Shown: positions 45,323 through 54,627, counted from the first letter of the stretch. The stretch: DNA of 55,798 nucleotides from a bacterium (GCA_016932575.1 JAFGCO010000023.1:1-55798), one strand, 5' to 3'. Program-made: numbers and translations. Notes: generated from the letters alone by a model not told the origin.

Positions 45323-47314
45323 ATGAGTACAAAGCATATCAATCGCAGAGACTTCCTCAAAACAGCCGGGGCTGCCGGTATCGCAGTCTCCTTGGCGTCT
45401 CCGGTATTTTCTGTACCCAATCTGGTTAATTCCAAAACCAGTAAAAAGGTGTTCGTCCTTGGTATCGATGGTATGGATCCGAATCTGCTTCGGACATTCA
45501 TCAGGCGCGGAGAAATGCCGACATTTGAACGTTTCATATCATCACACCACTTCGGAGCCCTGCAGACAACGGTGCCCCCTCAAAGTCCAGTTGCCTGGTC
45601 GAGTTTTATTTCCGGATGCAATCCGGGCATGCATGGTGTTTATGATTTTATCCATCGTGATCCCAAAACCTTTATTCCCTATCTGTCTACATCCAGGACA
45701 TTTGAATCGGTTAAAAGTCTGCGTCTTGGCAAATGGCGCATTCCAATCAAAGGCGGACACATTGATTTATTGAGAAAAGGCCCCGCTCTCTGGGAAACGC
45801 TCGAAGATCACCATATTCCGGCAACTTTCTACAAGCTGCCTGCCAATTTTCCTGTCGAAAATTCAAAATCGCATATGATAAGCGGCATGGGAACGCCGGA
45901 TTTACTTGGAACCTATGGAACATACACCCTGTTTGCAGAAGAACCCGCGGCATTCCCTGAAGACGCAGCTGGGGGTCGGTTGATGAAGGTTCATTTTCAG
46001 GATCATACAGCCATAAGCCGGATTGAGGGCCCGGAAAATACCATGCATTCGGACCGAAAACCGGCATCTGTTGATTTTCACATTTCAAGAGATCCCTGGC
46101 AAAACACGGTATTATTGGAAGTGCAGAAGCACAAACTCCATTTAAAACAGGGCGAATGGAGTGAATGGATTCCGCTTGAATTCGAGCTTTTACCGCTAAT
46201 CGCCAGCGCCCACGGCATGGTCAGGTTTTACATGCAGCAGGTGCATCCGTATTTCAGGCTGTATATGTCTCCGATCAACATCGATCCTGAGAATCCGGAT
46301 GTTCCGATATCATCCGAAGATCATTATTCAGAACAGGTATCCAAAGCAATCGGGCGCTATTATACTCAGGGATTTCCTGAGGACACGAAAGCCCTGTCGC
46401 ACGGAACATTCAACGATGAAGAATTCCTGTCGCAATCCAGAATTGTATTCGAAGAACGAATGCATGCTTTTGATCATGAATTGAACCATTTTAAAGAAGG
46501 CCTGTTTTTCTTCTATTTTTCCAGTATCGATCAAAACACACATATGATGTATCATAATATGGATCCCAATCACCCGAAATATAATCCGAAAAGCAGTCCT
46601 GATGTTAAAAATGCGGTTTATTCGTTTTACCAGAAAATGGACCAGGTCTTAAAACAAACTCTGGATAAAATGGACAGCCGCAGCACTCTGGTGATCCTTT
46701 CAGATCATGGTTTTGCCCCCTTCGGCCGTGAATTTCATTTAAGCACCTGGCTGGCACAAAACGGCTGGACCGCAATCACAGAGCCGAAAAAGATACATGA
46801 AAGCACCTTTTATGATTACGTGGACTGGAATCGAACCAAGGCCTATGCCATGGGGCTGAACGGAATTTATTTAAATTTAATGGGCCGGGAATTCCAGGGA
46901 GCTGTCAGTTTATATGAATATGAATCTCAGAAAGAAAAATTAATCCGGGAACTCGAAGCTGTTCGCGATCCGTTAACAGGACAAAAAATCATTACGAAAG
47001 CCTACGATGCAAAAAAAACCTATCGGGGTGATCAGCTGGATATCGCTCCGGATATCATTGTGGGTTATAATTGGGGATACCGCATCTCGGATGAAGCAGC
47101 TTTGGGAAAATTTCCTGAGGGCTTTTTTGATTACCGGAAGGACAAATGGGCCGCGGACCATTGTATGGCTCCGACGGTTGTACCCGGCGTTTTGCTGGCC
47201 AATAAACCGGTGAAACATCCCTCTCCGGGAATTTGGGATCTGGCACCCTCGATTATTCAGCAATTCGGTCTGATCCCGCCGGAGCAAATGGACGGAAAAT
47301 CAATCTTTACGTAA
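45323..47314 (+). CDS. Tat-exported alkaline-phosphatase-superfamily enzyme
   Basis: A 663-residue paralogue of the preceding protein. NRRDFLKTAGAAG (7-19) is a clear Tat leader with Ala-rich hydrophobic core, so it reaches the periplasm folded. The catalytic set is GIDGMD (Asp49), SPVAWSSFISG with Ser88 as the likely nucleophile, SSIDQNTHMMYH, LSDHGFAPFG and WAADHCMAPTVVPGV. The shared middle motif YRLYMSPINIDPEN-like text (here FRLYMSPINIDPENP) matches the first paralogue. It starts 9 bases after it. Substrate unknown; the pair differ in how they are placed (membrane anchor versus Tat leader). Confidence 0.87.
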   Translation: MSTKHINRRDFLKTAGAAGIAVSLASPVFSVPNLVNSKTSKKVFVLGIDGMDPNLLRTFIRRGEMPTFERFISSHHFGALQTTVPPQSPVAWSSFISGCNPGMHGVYDFIHRDPKTFIPYLSTSRTFESVKSLRLGKWRIPIKGGHIDLLRKGPALWETLEDHHIPATFYKLPANFPVENSKSHMISGMGTPDLLGTYGTYTLFAEEPAAFPEDAAGGRLMKVHFQDHTAISRIEGPENTMHSDRKPASVDFHISRDPWQNTVLLEVQKHKLHLKQGEWSEWIPLEFELLPLIASAHGMVRFYMQQVHPYFRLYMSPINIDPENPDVPISSEDHYSEQVSKAIGRYYTQGFPEDTKALSHGTFNDEEFLSQSRIVFEERMHAFDHELNHFKEGLFFFYFSSIDQNTHMMYHNMDPNHPKYNPKSSPDVKNAVYSFYQKMDQVLKQTLDKMDSRSTLVILSDHGFAPFGREFHLSTWLAQNGWTAITEPKKIHESTFYDYVDWNRTKAYAMGLNGIYLNLMGREFQGAVSLYEYESQKEKLIRELEAVRDPLTGQKIITKAYDAKKTYRGDQLDIAPDIIVGYNWGYRISDEAALGKFPEGFFDYRKDKWAADHCMAPTVVPGVLLANKPVKHPSPGIWDLAPSIIQQFGLIPPEQMDGKSIFT

Positions 47315-47415
47315 TACTGCCGGGCTTTTAAAAAAATCCGGTCAGCCAGAATAAAAATAATGTATTGAAAATTCGGTCTTTTTATGTTTCACATCATTCA
47401 TTAAAGGATTGCATT

Positions 47416-47610
47416 ATGGCAATAAAAAAAATCAAGCTGGAAAAAGATCTGATCGACAGAGCCAGTAAACTTGCCGAATTGGCGGGATACTCTTCAGTGG
47501 ATGAATTTATCACACATATGATTGAAAAAGAACTCGCTCAACTGGATTCGGGTGACGATTCAATTGAAGAAGTTGAAAAACGGTTGCAGGGTCTGGGTTA
47601 TATTTCATAA
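47416..47610 (+). CDS. Small helix-type protein with LGY tail
   Basis: A 64-residue protein; the start at 47416 is chosen over an upstream Met because MAIKKIKLEKDLIDRAS begins a ribbon-helix-helix-like pattern (basic strand, then ASKLAELAGYSSVDEFITHMIEKEL). The end is acidic, then EVEKRLQGLGYIS. A tail of the form R-L-x-x-L-G-Y is often seen at the C-terminus of phosphatase/sulfatase-superfamily proteins, so it may be a common recognition tail for the cluster. DNA binding is not shown; the fold call is a guess from pattern. It lies between the phosphatase genes and the membrane-protein gene. Confidence 0.7.
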   Translation: MAIKKIKLEKDLIDRASKLAELAGYSSVDEFITHMIEKELAQLDSGDDSIEEVEKRLQGLGYIS

Positions 47611-47625
47611 GGAAAAAGGAATCGA

Positions 47626-48441
47626 ATGCGTCTTTTTATTGATGGATTGAATGTTCTTTTCAAATGGTTGTTCTTCCCTTTTTTGCTTCTTGGAAAAACG
47701 TTCGGATTATTACTTTTTTCCATACTCATCGGAATTGGATTGCTGGCCCTGTTTAAAAAAGTATCCAACCAGGGTGCCATTCAGCGCGTTAAAAACAGAA
47801 TCAGCGGTCATATTCTAGAACTGCGTCTGTATCAGGATGATCTGGGACTGACATTAAAAGCAATCGGACGAACCTTTTACAATAATCTGCTTTATCTGCG
47901 AACTGTGTTGCTCCCCATGCTCATTTTCATCCTTCCTGTTTTACTTATCCTGATTCAATTATCGAAAATCTACGAATACTCGCCTTTCCGGCCCGATCAG
48001 TCGATAATGCTCTCCACAGAGGTTATGCCTTCCGTTTCCATGCAAAAAGTGACACTGGAAACACCGGAGTCTGTTTTCCAGGAGATTCCTCCGGTACGGA
48101 TCATCGGCCAAAATCAAATCTACTGGAGACTGAGAGCCAAACAGCAGGGGATCTGGCGCCTCAAATTTCATTACGAAGATCAAACAGAAATCATAAAACT
48201 ATATGTCGGTACCAAAACGGACAGAATTGCACCGGTTCAAATGAAAAGTCACCTGGCTGCACTTTTTCATCCTGTGGACAAAACACTGCCCGCAGATTCA
48301 TTTTTAACCAATGTGCATATTCAATATCCTTCTTCCACATTCTCAATATTTGGAATAAAGATTCACTGGCTCCTATTCTTTTTCATTATTTCAGTAGCAG
48401 CGGGTTTCGCATTTAAAAACCCGCTTGGCGTTGAATTATAA
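47626..48441 (+). CDS. Membrane protein of the phosphatase cluster
   Basis: A 271-residue protein with hydrophobic helices at about 14-45, 85-110 and 245-265. Between the first two is a charged segment (RVKNRISGHILELRLYQDDLG) here described by its start RVKNRISGH; the topology of helix, charged linker, helix resembles Oxa1/DUF106-type membrane proteins only in outline. The part between the second and third helix (about 125-240) is strand-rich and would lie outside the membrane. It is placed directly between the small protein and the third phosphatase gene, 10 bases before the latter. Perhaps a scaffold or membrane partner of the phosphatases. Family not identified. Confidence 0.7.
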   Translation: MRLFIDGLNVLFKWLFFPFLLLGKTFGLLLFSILIGIGLLALFKKVSNQGAIQRVKNRISGHILELRLYQDDLGLTLKAIGRTFYNNLLYLRTVLLPMLIFILPVLLILIQLSKIYEYSPFRPDQSIMLSTEVMPSVSMQKVTLETPESVFQEIPPVRIIGQNQIYWRLRAKQQGIWRLKFHYEDQTEIIKLYVGTKTDRIAPVQMKSHLAALFHPVDKTLPADSFLTNVHIQYPSSTFSIFGIKIHWLLFFFIISVAAGFAFKNPLGVEL

Positions 48442-48451
48442 GGACAACCCA

Positions 48452-49864
48452 ATGACCCTTTTTTCTCGATTTAAAAAACGCAAAAAAGTCTTTATTATCG
48501 GTTTGGACTGTATGGCACCCGACCTTGTGTTCGATAAATATGCATCGTATCTGCCCAATCTCTCTTATTTAAAAGAAAACGGACTATGGGGAGATCTGGA
48601 ATCTTCGATCCCTGCGATCACAGTACCTGCCTGGTCCTGCATGACCACCTCAAAAGATCCGGGAGAGCTGGGATTTTATGGCTTCAGAAATCGCAAAGAT
48701 TATTCCTACGAAAATATGGCCATTGCCATGGGCAATGCTGTTCAGGAAAAACGTATCTGGCATTATCTTGGCGAAGCAGGGCTTGACAGTATCGTTTTAG
48801 GTGTTCCTCAGACCTATCCGGTACGACCCATTAAAGGAAATCTGGTTTCCGGCTTTTTAACCCCCAATCAAAACTGTGATTTTGCCTATCCCCCGCTTTT
48901 AAAAAAGGAAGTCCTGAAACTGATCCCCGGGTATTCTTTTGACGTCAAAGATTTCAGAACCAATGAAAAGGATCGTTTGATTGAACAAATATACAAAATG
49001 ACCGATCAGCACTTTCAATTGATCGATTATATGCTCGATAATAAGCCCTGGGATTTCTTTATGTCGGTTGAAATCGGTGTAGACAGAATGCATCATGCCT
49101 TTTGGCACTGCCAGGATCCCGAACATCCGAAATATGAAAAATTTAATCCTTATGAAAATTCCATTTTGGAGTATTATCAATATATTGACCAAAAAATCGG
49201 TCATTGGTTATCGGGGCTTGATCAAAACACAATCATTCTTGTGGTATCCGACCATGGAGCTCAGCGCATGGATGGCGGTCTTTGTGTGAATGAATGGTTA
49301 TGGAAAAATGGCTATCTGGCCTTTAAGAAGGATCCGAAACCCGGTCAGATAAAAAAGATCGAAGAATTTGAAATTGACTGGAGCCGGACCCGGGCCTGGG
49401 GAAGCGGAGGGTATTACGGACGGATATTCATGAATGTGAAAGGAAGGGAACCCGGCGGGATTATTCTGCAAACTGAATATGAAAAAGAGCGGATTCAGTT
49501 AAAAGAGACTTTGGAAGCGATTCCCGATCCGTATGGAAAGCCCATGAATACGAAAATATTTTTTCCTGATCAAATTTACCGGGAAACGAAAAATATTCCC
49601 CCTGATATGATTGTATATTTTGGAAATCTGTATTGGCGGTCTGTCGGCTCTCTGGGGTATGACAGCTGGTATACGGATGAAAATGACACAGGACCGGACT
49701 CCTGCAACCACGCCCAAAACGGTATCTTTATATTATTTGATCCTTCTGATATACGCAAAAGTCAGCCCAGGCGCCGCGCACATCTGATGGATATCACGCC
49801 TACAGTTTTGAAAAAAATGAATGTCCGTACTCCAAAAGATTTAGGAGGAATCATTATAAAATAA
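48452..49864 (+). CDS. Cytoplasmic-type alkaline-phosphatase-superfamily enzyme
   Basis: A 470-residue member of the same superfamily as 43190 and 45323 but without leader or membrane anchor. GLDCMAPD (Asp19), ITVPAWSCMTTS with Thr57 as the likely nucleophile, EIGVDRMHHAFWHC, VSDHGAQRMDGG and the final His segment DSCNHAQNGIF carry the metal and catalytic residues. The ATG at 48452 follows AAGGAC; a TTG at 48425 lies within the preceding gene and is rejected. It closes the five-gene run. Threonine instead of serine as nucleophile is normal for phosphodiesterases of this group. Confidence 0.88.
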   Translation: MTLFSRFKKRKKVFIIGLDCMAPDLVFDKYASYLPNLSYLKENGLWGDLESSIPAITVPAWSCMTTSKDPGELGFYGFRNRKDYSYENMAIAMGNAVQEKRIWHYLGEAGLDSIVLGVPQTYPVRPIKGNLVSGFLTPNQNCDFAYPPLLKKEVLKLIPGYSFDVKDFRTNEKDRLIEQIYKMTDQHFQLIDYMLDNKPWDFFMSVEIGVDRMHHAFWHCQDPEHPKYEKFNPYENSILEYYQYIDQKIGHWLSGLDQNTIILVVSDHGAQRMDGGLCVNEWLWKNGYLAFKKDPKPGQIKKIEEFEIDWSRTRAWGSGGYYGRIFMNVKGREPGGIILQTEYEKERIQLKETLEAIPDPYGKPMNTKIFFPDQIYRETKNIPPDMIVYFGNLYWRSVGSLGYDSWYTDENDTGPDSCNHAQNGIFILFDPSDIRKSQPRRRAHLMDITPTVLKKMNVRTPKDLGGIIIK

Positions 49865-49921
49865 GATTTCTGTATTATGATAAATTTCCACTGTCAATCA
49901 TAATGGTCCATCCAAATAATC

Positions 49922-51241
49922 TTAAAAACTTAAACTGGTTTTAACCGCATACAGCGACCAGTCCTCTTCTTTGTATCTATTTCGATTCTCATATTCGTAA
50001 ACTTGTGTTGCTCCGTCAAAAATATGCTGTTCAAATTTTACAAGCCATCTATCTGTGATGTCAAATCTTAAAAAACCACTTGCATCTTTCTGATATAATT
50101 TGTACAAACTTTCATCCGTTTCACGGCCGTTGTCCGTATCATTAAACACAGAATAGTACAATCCCGCCTCCAGCCAGGGAAACAGTCGATAAGTGATCAT
50201 ACCATAATACCCTTCAAAATCGAGGACCATATTTTTTATTTCTGAAATAGCAAACGGACTGAGTCCATGAATATCAACATGATATTCCCGGGCATGGTAC
50301 TCACCTGCCAAAAGTAGATTATTCCACATATACTCAGCTGACAATGTGTAATAGTGCGGCACATCCACATCCATCCAAATATTTCTTGACATAATCTGCG
50401 TCGCAGTGAATTGAACGGTTTGACCCGCTGCATCCATCAGTTCCATCTTATGATCTGCTGTGGCCTTATAATCACCTTCCATTTCCAGTCTGGCCCGCAT
50501 AAAAGATCCACCCAACCTTAGACCGGAAACCGGCGTTTCCCAAATCAATGCCCCGCCAAATAAGTTTTCACCATGAACAGCCGTATTGCAGAACTCCGAT
50601 TCGACTGGAGTACCGCTGCCGGCTTCCATACTGGCCAATTCATCCACGCTTTTCCCCAGAAATTCAAACGCCATCCGCCAGAAACCCGATCGCGGATTCG
50701 GAATATTATAAGTGCCCAAATACGCCTGATAGTCTGCACTGCCCAGAAATCCCAATCGCATATTTCCATACATACTTGCACCCTGAAATGCAAATGTAAA
50801 ATCACGAATTGTTTCATCATAAACTGACTGAGGCAAAAGAATACATGTTCTTAAAGCATCCACATCACGGCCCTCATTATACAATCCCAGGGGCGTCTTA
50901 ATTTTGCCTGCACGTACTCCCAGATAATCCCTGAAATGATAGTCGGCATATGCCCAATCAAGCGAAAATCGGTTATTTCCCTGATCGCCGATATCACGGC
51001 TCAGCAGCTGAATGCCGCCCCTTAATTCATCCGTCAGCTGAACAGAAAAATTAATGCCGGCTTCATTAAATTCAAAACTGCCCTCCTCACATTTAATACT
51101 GAGATAATTATTCGCCGAGGATTTTATGTATCCCTGGCTGATGAAACCATGAATATCGATTTCCTGAGAGACTCCCCATTCATACAGCAGAATAATGAGG
51201 ATGACAAAAACTTGATTATGGTATTTTCTGTACAGATACAT
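49922..51241 (-). CDS. Outer-membrane porin-like protein
   Basis: A 439-residue exported protein (leader about 7-25, ending in SQEIDIHGF). The mature part begins like many 16-18-strand porins (IDIHGFISQGYIKSS), continues with LSRDIGDQGNNRFSLDWAYADYHFRDYLGVRAGKIKTPLGLYNEGRD in short pieces (DWAYADYHF, GVRAGKIKTPLGLYN) and ends in AVKTSLSF with terminal Phe. AGGGGAGC lies before the ATG at 51241; an earlier in-frame Met lacks a site. It is read after a small binding protein gene 45 bases upstream; the pair resembles phosphate- or oxyanion-linked porin loci. Substrate unknown. Confidence 0.82.
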   Translation of the reverse strand: MYLYRKYHNQVFVILIILLYEWGVSQEIDIHGFISQGYIKSSANNYLSIKCEEGSFEFNEAGINFSVQLTDELRGGIQLLSRDIGDQGNNRFSLDWAYADYHFRDYLGVRAGKIKTPLGLYNEGRDVDALRTCILLPQSVYDETIRDFTFAFQGASMYGNMRLGFLGSADYQAYLGTYNIPNPRSGFWRMAFEFLGKSVDELASMEAGSGTPVESEFCNTAVHGENLFGGALIWETPVSGLRLGGSFMRARLEMEGDYKATADHKMELMDAAGQTVQFTATQIMSRNIWMDVDVPHYYTLSAEYMWNNLLLAGEYHAREYHVDIHGLSPFAISEIKNMVLDFEGYYGMITYRLFPWLEAGLYYSVFNDTDNGRETDESLYKLYQKDASGFLRFDITDRWLVKFEQHIFDGATQVYEYENRNRYKEEDWSLYAVKTSLSF

Positions 51242-51286
51242 GTTTGCTCCCCTTATTATTATACCAATCACAGGTATAAGTTATTT

Positions 51287-51715
51287 TTATTTCTTAACCT
51301 TGATTACCCTAAACTGATTATCCGAGTTTTCAACAGATTGCGAAGAAACATAACCAATGGACCCCGGCGTTCGCTCAATATAACGAATGACCTCCTGCTC
51401 ATTTTTAAATTGAACAGGCGGTGCCCCTTTTCCTGTATAAATTCGTTGCCTCCAATAATTATCAAATGCATGGCTGCTTTTGCGGACAATGTTGGATAAA
51501 AACAACTCATAAATCTCACCGCTTTTTATCGTGACTGGCGATATCTTCTTTCCGTCGTCCCATTTTGTTTTTTTACCCAGGAATATGTTCCTTAACGTGC
51601 TGGCATCTATCGATTCAATTTCCATATCTGCATTTGTGATAATGATCATCGGTTCCTGCGCATCAAGCATGCCAGCCATTATACATAACAGTAATAGACA
51701 AGAAATCCGTCTCAT
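51287..51715 (-). CDS. Small PstS-like periplasmic binding protein
   Basis: A 142-residue exported protein. The leader MRRISCLLLLCIMAG is followed by about 120 residues with STLRNIFLGKKTKWDDGKKISPV, NYWRQRIYTGKGAPP and RTPGSIGYVSS. These match the half-size phosphate ABC transporter substrate-binding-like domains often seen next to porins. The start at 51715 has GGGAGG just before it, whereas the ATG at 51727 has none. No pst transporter genes lie near, so it may be a sensor or delivery protein rather than part of an importer. First gene of a two-gene minus operon with the porin. Confidence 0.82.
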   Translation of the reverse strand: MRRISCLLLLCIMAGMLDAQEPMIIITNADMEIESIDASTLRNIFLGKKTKWDDGKKISPVTIKSGEIYELFLSNIVRKSSHAFDNYWRQRIYTGKGAPPVQFKNEQEVIRYIERTPGSIGYVSSQSVENSDNQFRVIKVKK

Positions 51716-51968
51716 TATCCCTCCCATATTATTTAAATTTGCAATTTTTACTTTCGATTTGAAATATGCGTATTATAAAATAAGACTTAATCGATATAAC
51801 CGTATAAATTAATCATTCATGCTTTATGATTGATTTTGTACTGTTAAAGTGGTTTCTGCAATATTTATACCATCAAAATAGAAATATTATTGGCTGGAAT
51901 TCAATTTACATTTGCTTTTTTTTATATTTTCATTTAATATTAAAATACGGTTGAAAGAGGAGCCAGCT

Positions 51969-53474
51969 ATGAAATCCGCAATTTCCAAAATGCAACTGAT
52001 TATACTGACAGCACTGCGCATGACCGTCGGATGGCATTTTCTTTATGAGGGCTTTGATAAACTTTTTAACCCAGACTGGTCATCCGCCAATTATCTTAAT
52101 ACATCGCGCTGGATATTTGCACCGGTCTTCAGGGCTTTTGCTCAAAACAGCATGACGCTGACTGTTATCGATATTTTGAATATCGCCGGCCTGATTTTAA
52201 TCGGTCTTGCATTAATGCTCGGTCTGTGGACCCGTATTGCCTGTTTCAGCGGTGCCGGACTGTTATTTATCTATTACCTGTCTCACCCGCCGTTTATCGG
52301 TCTGGATTTCGGACTTTCGACAGAAGGCAACTACCTCATTATCAATAAAGATATTATTGAGATGATGACCCTGCTGGCATTGGCCATGCTTCCCAAGAGT
52401 CATTATTTGGGACTCGACCGGTTTTTTAATAAATCGATACTAAAAGTCATCGCCCCCAAAAAAGAGCAAATTAAAACCCTGTTTTCTGAATCGATCATCC
52501 CGGTAAATAAAAAAAGGCGCGAGTTTATCAAGGGCCTGATCAGTATTCCGTTTCTGGGAGCTTTTACTGCGGCACTTTTTAAGAAGAATGCATGGGAAAG
52601 TCTGGAAGAAAAAAACCTGTTGGATGCGGTTTCAAGCGCCTCGGTGAAATCTTTCGATTTTTCCAGTTTAGACGATTTACGCGGGCAAATTCCGAAAGCC
52701 AGAATCCTGCGCAAATATTTCAGCAGACTGATCCTGGGCGGCAATTTAATCGGGGGCTGGGCTCATGCCCGTGATTTACTCTATGTGTCGAAATTGGTCA
52801 AGGCCTATCATCATCGCGATAAGGTCTTCGAAACCCTGCTACTTGCAGAAAAATGCGGTATTAATACGATTCTGACAAATCCCCTTCTCTGCGGGATCAT
52901 CCAGGAATATTGGCGCAGAAACATCGGAAAAATCCAGTTTATTTCAGACTGCGGCGGAGATGATTTATTGGAACGTGTCCAAATCTCTGTTGATGCCGGG
53001 GCCGCAGCATGTTATATTCAAGGTGAAAAATCAGATGCCCTGGTTCGGGACGGTCATATTGATTTGATTGGAGAAGCCCTGAACCTGATAAGAAAAAATG
53101 ACCTGCCTGCTGGTATTGGCGCTCATTATCTTAAAACCATTCAGGCTTGTGTGGATTACGGACTCACGCCTGATTTCTGGATGAAGACCCTGCATCATCA
53201 TCAATACTGGTCTGCGCATCCCCGGGAAGAACATGACAATATCTACTGCAGAAAACCGGAAGAAACCATTGCATTCATGAATGAATTAAAACAACCCTGG
53301 ATTGCTTTTAAAGTCCTGGCCGCAGGCGCCATTGAACCTGAAGACGGTTTCCGGTATGCTTTCGATCACGGTGCCGATTTTATCTGCGTGGGCATGTATG
53401 ATTTTCAAATTGTCGATGATGTCAATCTCACTTTAAAAATTCTGAATCATCCCGCTGAACGCGTACTCCTGTAA
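51969..53474 (+). CDS. DoxX membrane domain fused to Tat leader and TIM-barrel domain
   Basis: A 501-residue fusion. Residues 1-165 are a DoxX-like domain with four hydrophobic segments (TALRMTVGWHFLYEGFDKLF, then GLILIGLALMLGLWTR, GAGLLFIYYLSHPPF). At about 185-210 KKRREFIKGLISIPFLG looks like a Tat leader but in mid-protein. The last 290 residues (LGGNLIGGWAHARDLL, FISDCGGDDLLERV, DAGAAACYIQGE, HHHQYWSAHPREE) read as a TIM barrel like those annotated as twin-arginine proteins in FCB genomes. The start at 51969 follows AGAGGAG; the upstream in-frame codon is in the promoter region. Domain joints are inferred; biochemistry unknown. Confidence 0.78.
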   Translation: MKSAISKMQLIILTALRMTVGWHFLYEGFDKLFNPDWSSANYLNTSRWIFAPVFRAFAQNSMTLTVIDILNIAGLILIGLALMLGLWTRIACFSGAGLLFIYYLSHPPFIGLDFGLSTEGNYLIINKDIIEMMTLLALAMLPKSHYLGLDRFFNKSILKVIAPKKEQIKTLFSESIIPVNKKRREFIKGLISIPFLGAFTAALFKKNAWESLEEKNLLDAVSSASVKSFDFSSLDDLRGQIPKARILRKYFSRLILGGNLIGGWAHARDLLYVSKLVKAYHHRDKVFETLLLAEKCGINTILTNPLLCGIIQEYWRRNIGKIQFISDCGGDDLLERVQISVDAGAAACYIQGEKSDALVRDGHIDLIGEALNLIRKNDLPAGIGAHYLKTIQACVDYGLTPDFWMKTLHHHQYWSAHPREEHDNIYCRKPEETIAFMNELKQPWIAFKVLAAGAIEPEDGFRYAFDHGADFICVGMYDFQIVDDVNLTLKILNHPAERVLL

Positions 53475-53560
53475 AATAAATCCTGAAAGAAACATGTGCA
53501 CTTTCACTCAATGAGCAGTGTCAGACAGACTGTGTAAAACGACTAAATACAAACAATATA

Positions 53561-53667
53561 TGTCATCTCGAACCGCTTTATCAGGTGATAGATCTTGAAA
53601 CCTTCGGTATATTTATTATCATTGGCCTTTTAAGATTTCTCTACGCCTGAGGCGGATCGAAATGACA
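53561..53667. repeat. Short dispersed-type repeat with terminal inverted ends
   Basis: TGTCATCTCGA at one end and TCGAAATGACA at the other are inverted copies with 10 of 11 matches; inside lies AAGATTTCTC. Elements with TGTCATTTCGA...AGATTTCTC text are common short dispersed repeats in many bacterial genomes. Mobility is not shown; only one copy is visible here. Confidence 0.6.
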
Positions 53668-53722
53668 AAAAAGACTGTTTTTTAAAACATAAAAGCCTGT
53701 CCCGGAAGCAAAGCTATCCGGG

Positions 53723-53770
53723 GAAAGGAGGAATTTTTCTTCCTGAATTCTTCTCGATAAAAAAAAGGTG
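53723..53770 (+). repeat. Direct repeat copy 1
   Basis: The 48-base block begins GAAAGGAGGAATTTTTC and ends GATA(n)GGTG; it recurs at 54057-54103 with one fewer A. Between the copies, similar ATGCAAAAA-GC text also occurs twice (about 53804 and 54014), so a longer unit may have been duplicated. Confidence 0.85.
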
Positions 53771-54039
53771 AGCCAGAGCCCACCCGACCTGATCTCTTTT
53801 CGTATGCAAAAAAGCAACCGTTTTCTTTACCACTTTCATTGTCAATCATTACAGATAGAATGATTTTTAATGGTGGCGAGGTGTGGTCCCAAACCGTGAG
53901 ATAGGCTTCACCATCTCACGGTTCAGGCTTTTTGCGCGAAAAGCAGGCTTCAGGTGATCTTTTTGAGAACAAATGTATCTGTCATTCACAGCACACACCA
54001 TAAGACTCCATGAGCATGCAAAAAGCAAAAGTTTCTTTG

Positions 54040-54065
54040 CCTCCTTTCTTTTAAAAGAAAGGAGG
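54040..54065. repeat. Perfect 26-bp palindrome
   Basis: CCTCCTTTCTTTT is followed immediately by its exact reverse complement, with no loop. It overlaps the start of the second direct-repeat copy. It may be part of the duplicated element or a cruciform-prone site; no gene lies close enough for an obvious role. Confidence 0.8.
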
Positions 54066-54103
54066 AATTTTTCTTCCTGAATTCTTCTCGATAAAAAAAG
54101 GTG
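54057..54103 (+). repeat. Direct repeat copy 2
   Basis: Copy of the block at 53723-53770, identical apart from one A fewer in the A run near the end. Confidence 0.85.
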
Positions 54104-54627
54104 TGTTCAATCATGGATTTTGACAATCAGCTTAAATTTTTATTTTTTTTCATTTTTGTGTTTCTATTCTTTTTTTTCAGTTTTCTGACAAATTTCAACA
54201 TTTTCGTTTATAAAGTATTTTTCATACAACGACTTAACATATTTATAATCATATTTAAAGAATTATTTATAACATGTTAAATACTTTATATTTATGTAAT
54301 ATATATAAATTTTTAGTAATATTTGTTGCTTTTTTAAAATCATGATTGTATATTGGTTCAAATATGTGACAACCATGTCATATATTTTACATAATTTGTA
54401 TATTGTAAAACTGATTATGAATATGAAAAACGCTCTAATACCGAATATCTCAGAACAGAAAAATCCAGGCGGGAACATCCGCCGTCTGAATATCCGGGAT
54501 TCCCTTGATCCATGATTCTCTTATCAAAGGAGGATTTTAACCCAACACACCATTCAACACCAGAACCTGTTTCTTTTTCTTCTGAATGACACGCCCGGGG
54601 GAATATTTTTTATTTTTTTAAATTCAA

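Noticed and set aside
49874-49904. ATTATGAT/ATCATAAT hairpin between convergent genes
   Set aside because: A weak AT-only stem with no T run; it may help stop transcription but is not strong enough to call.
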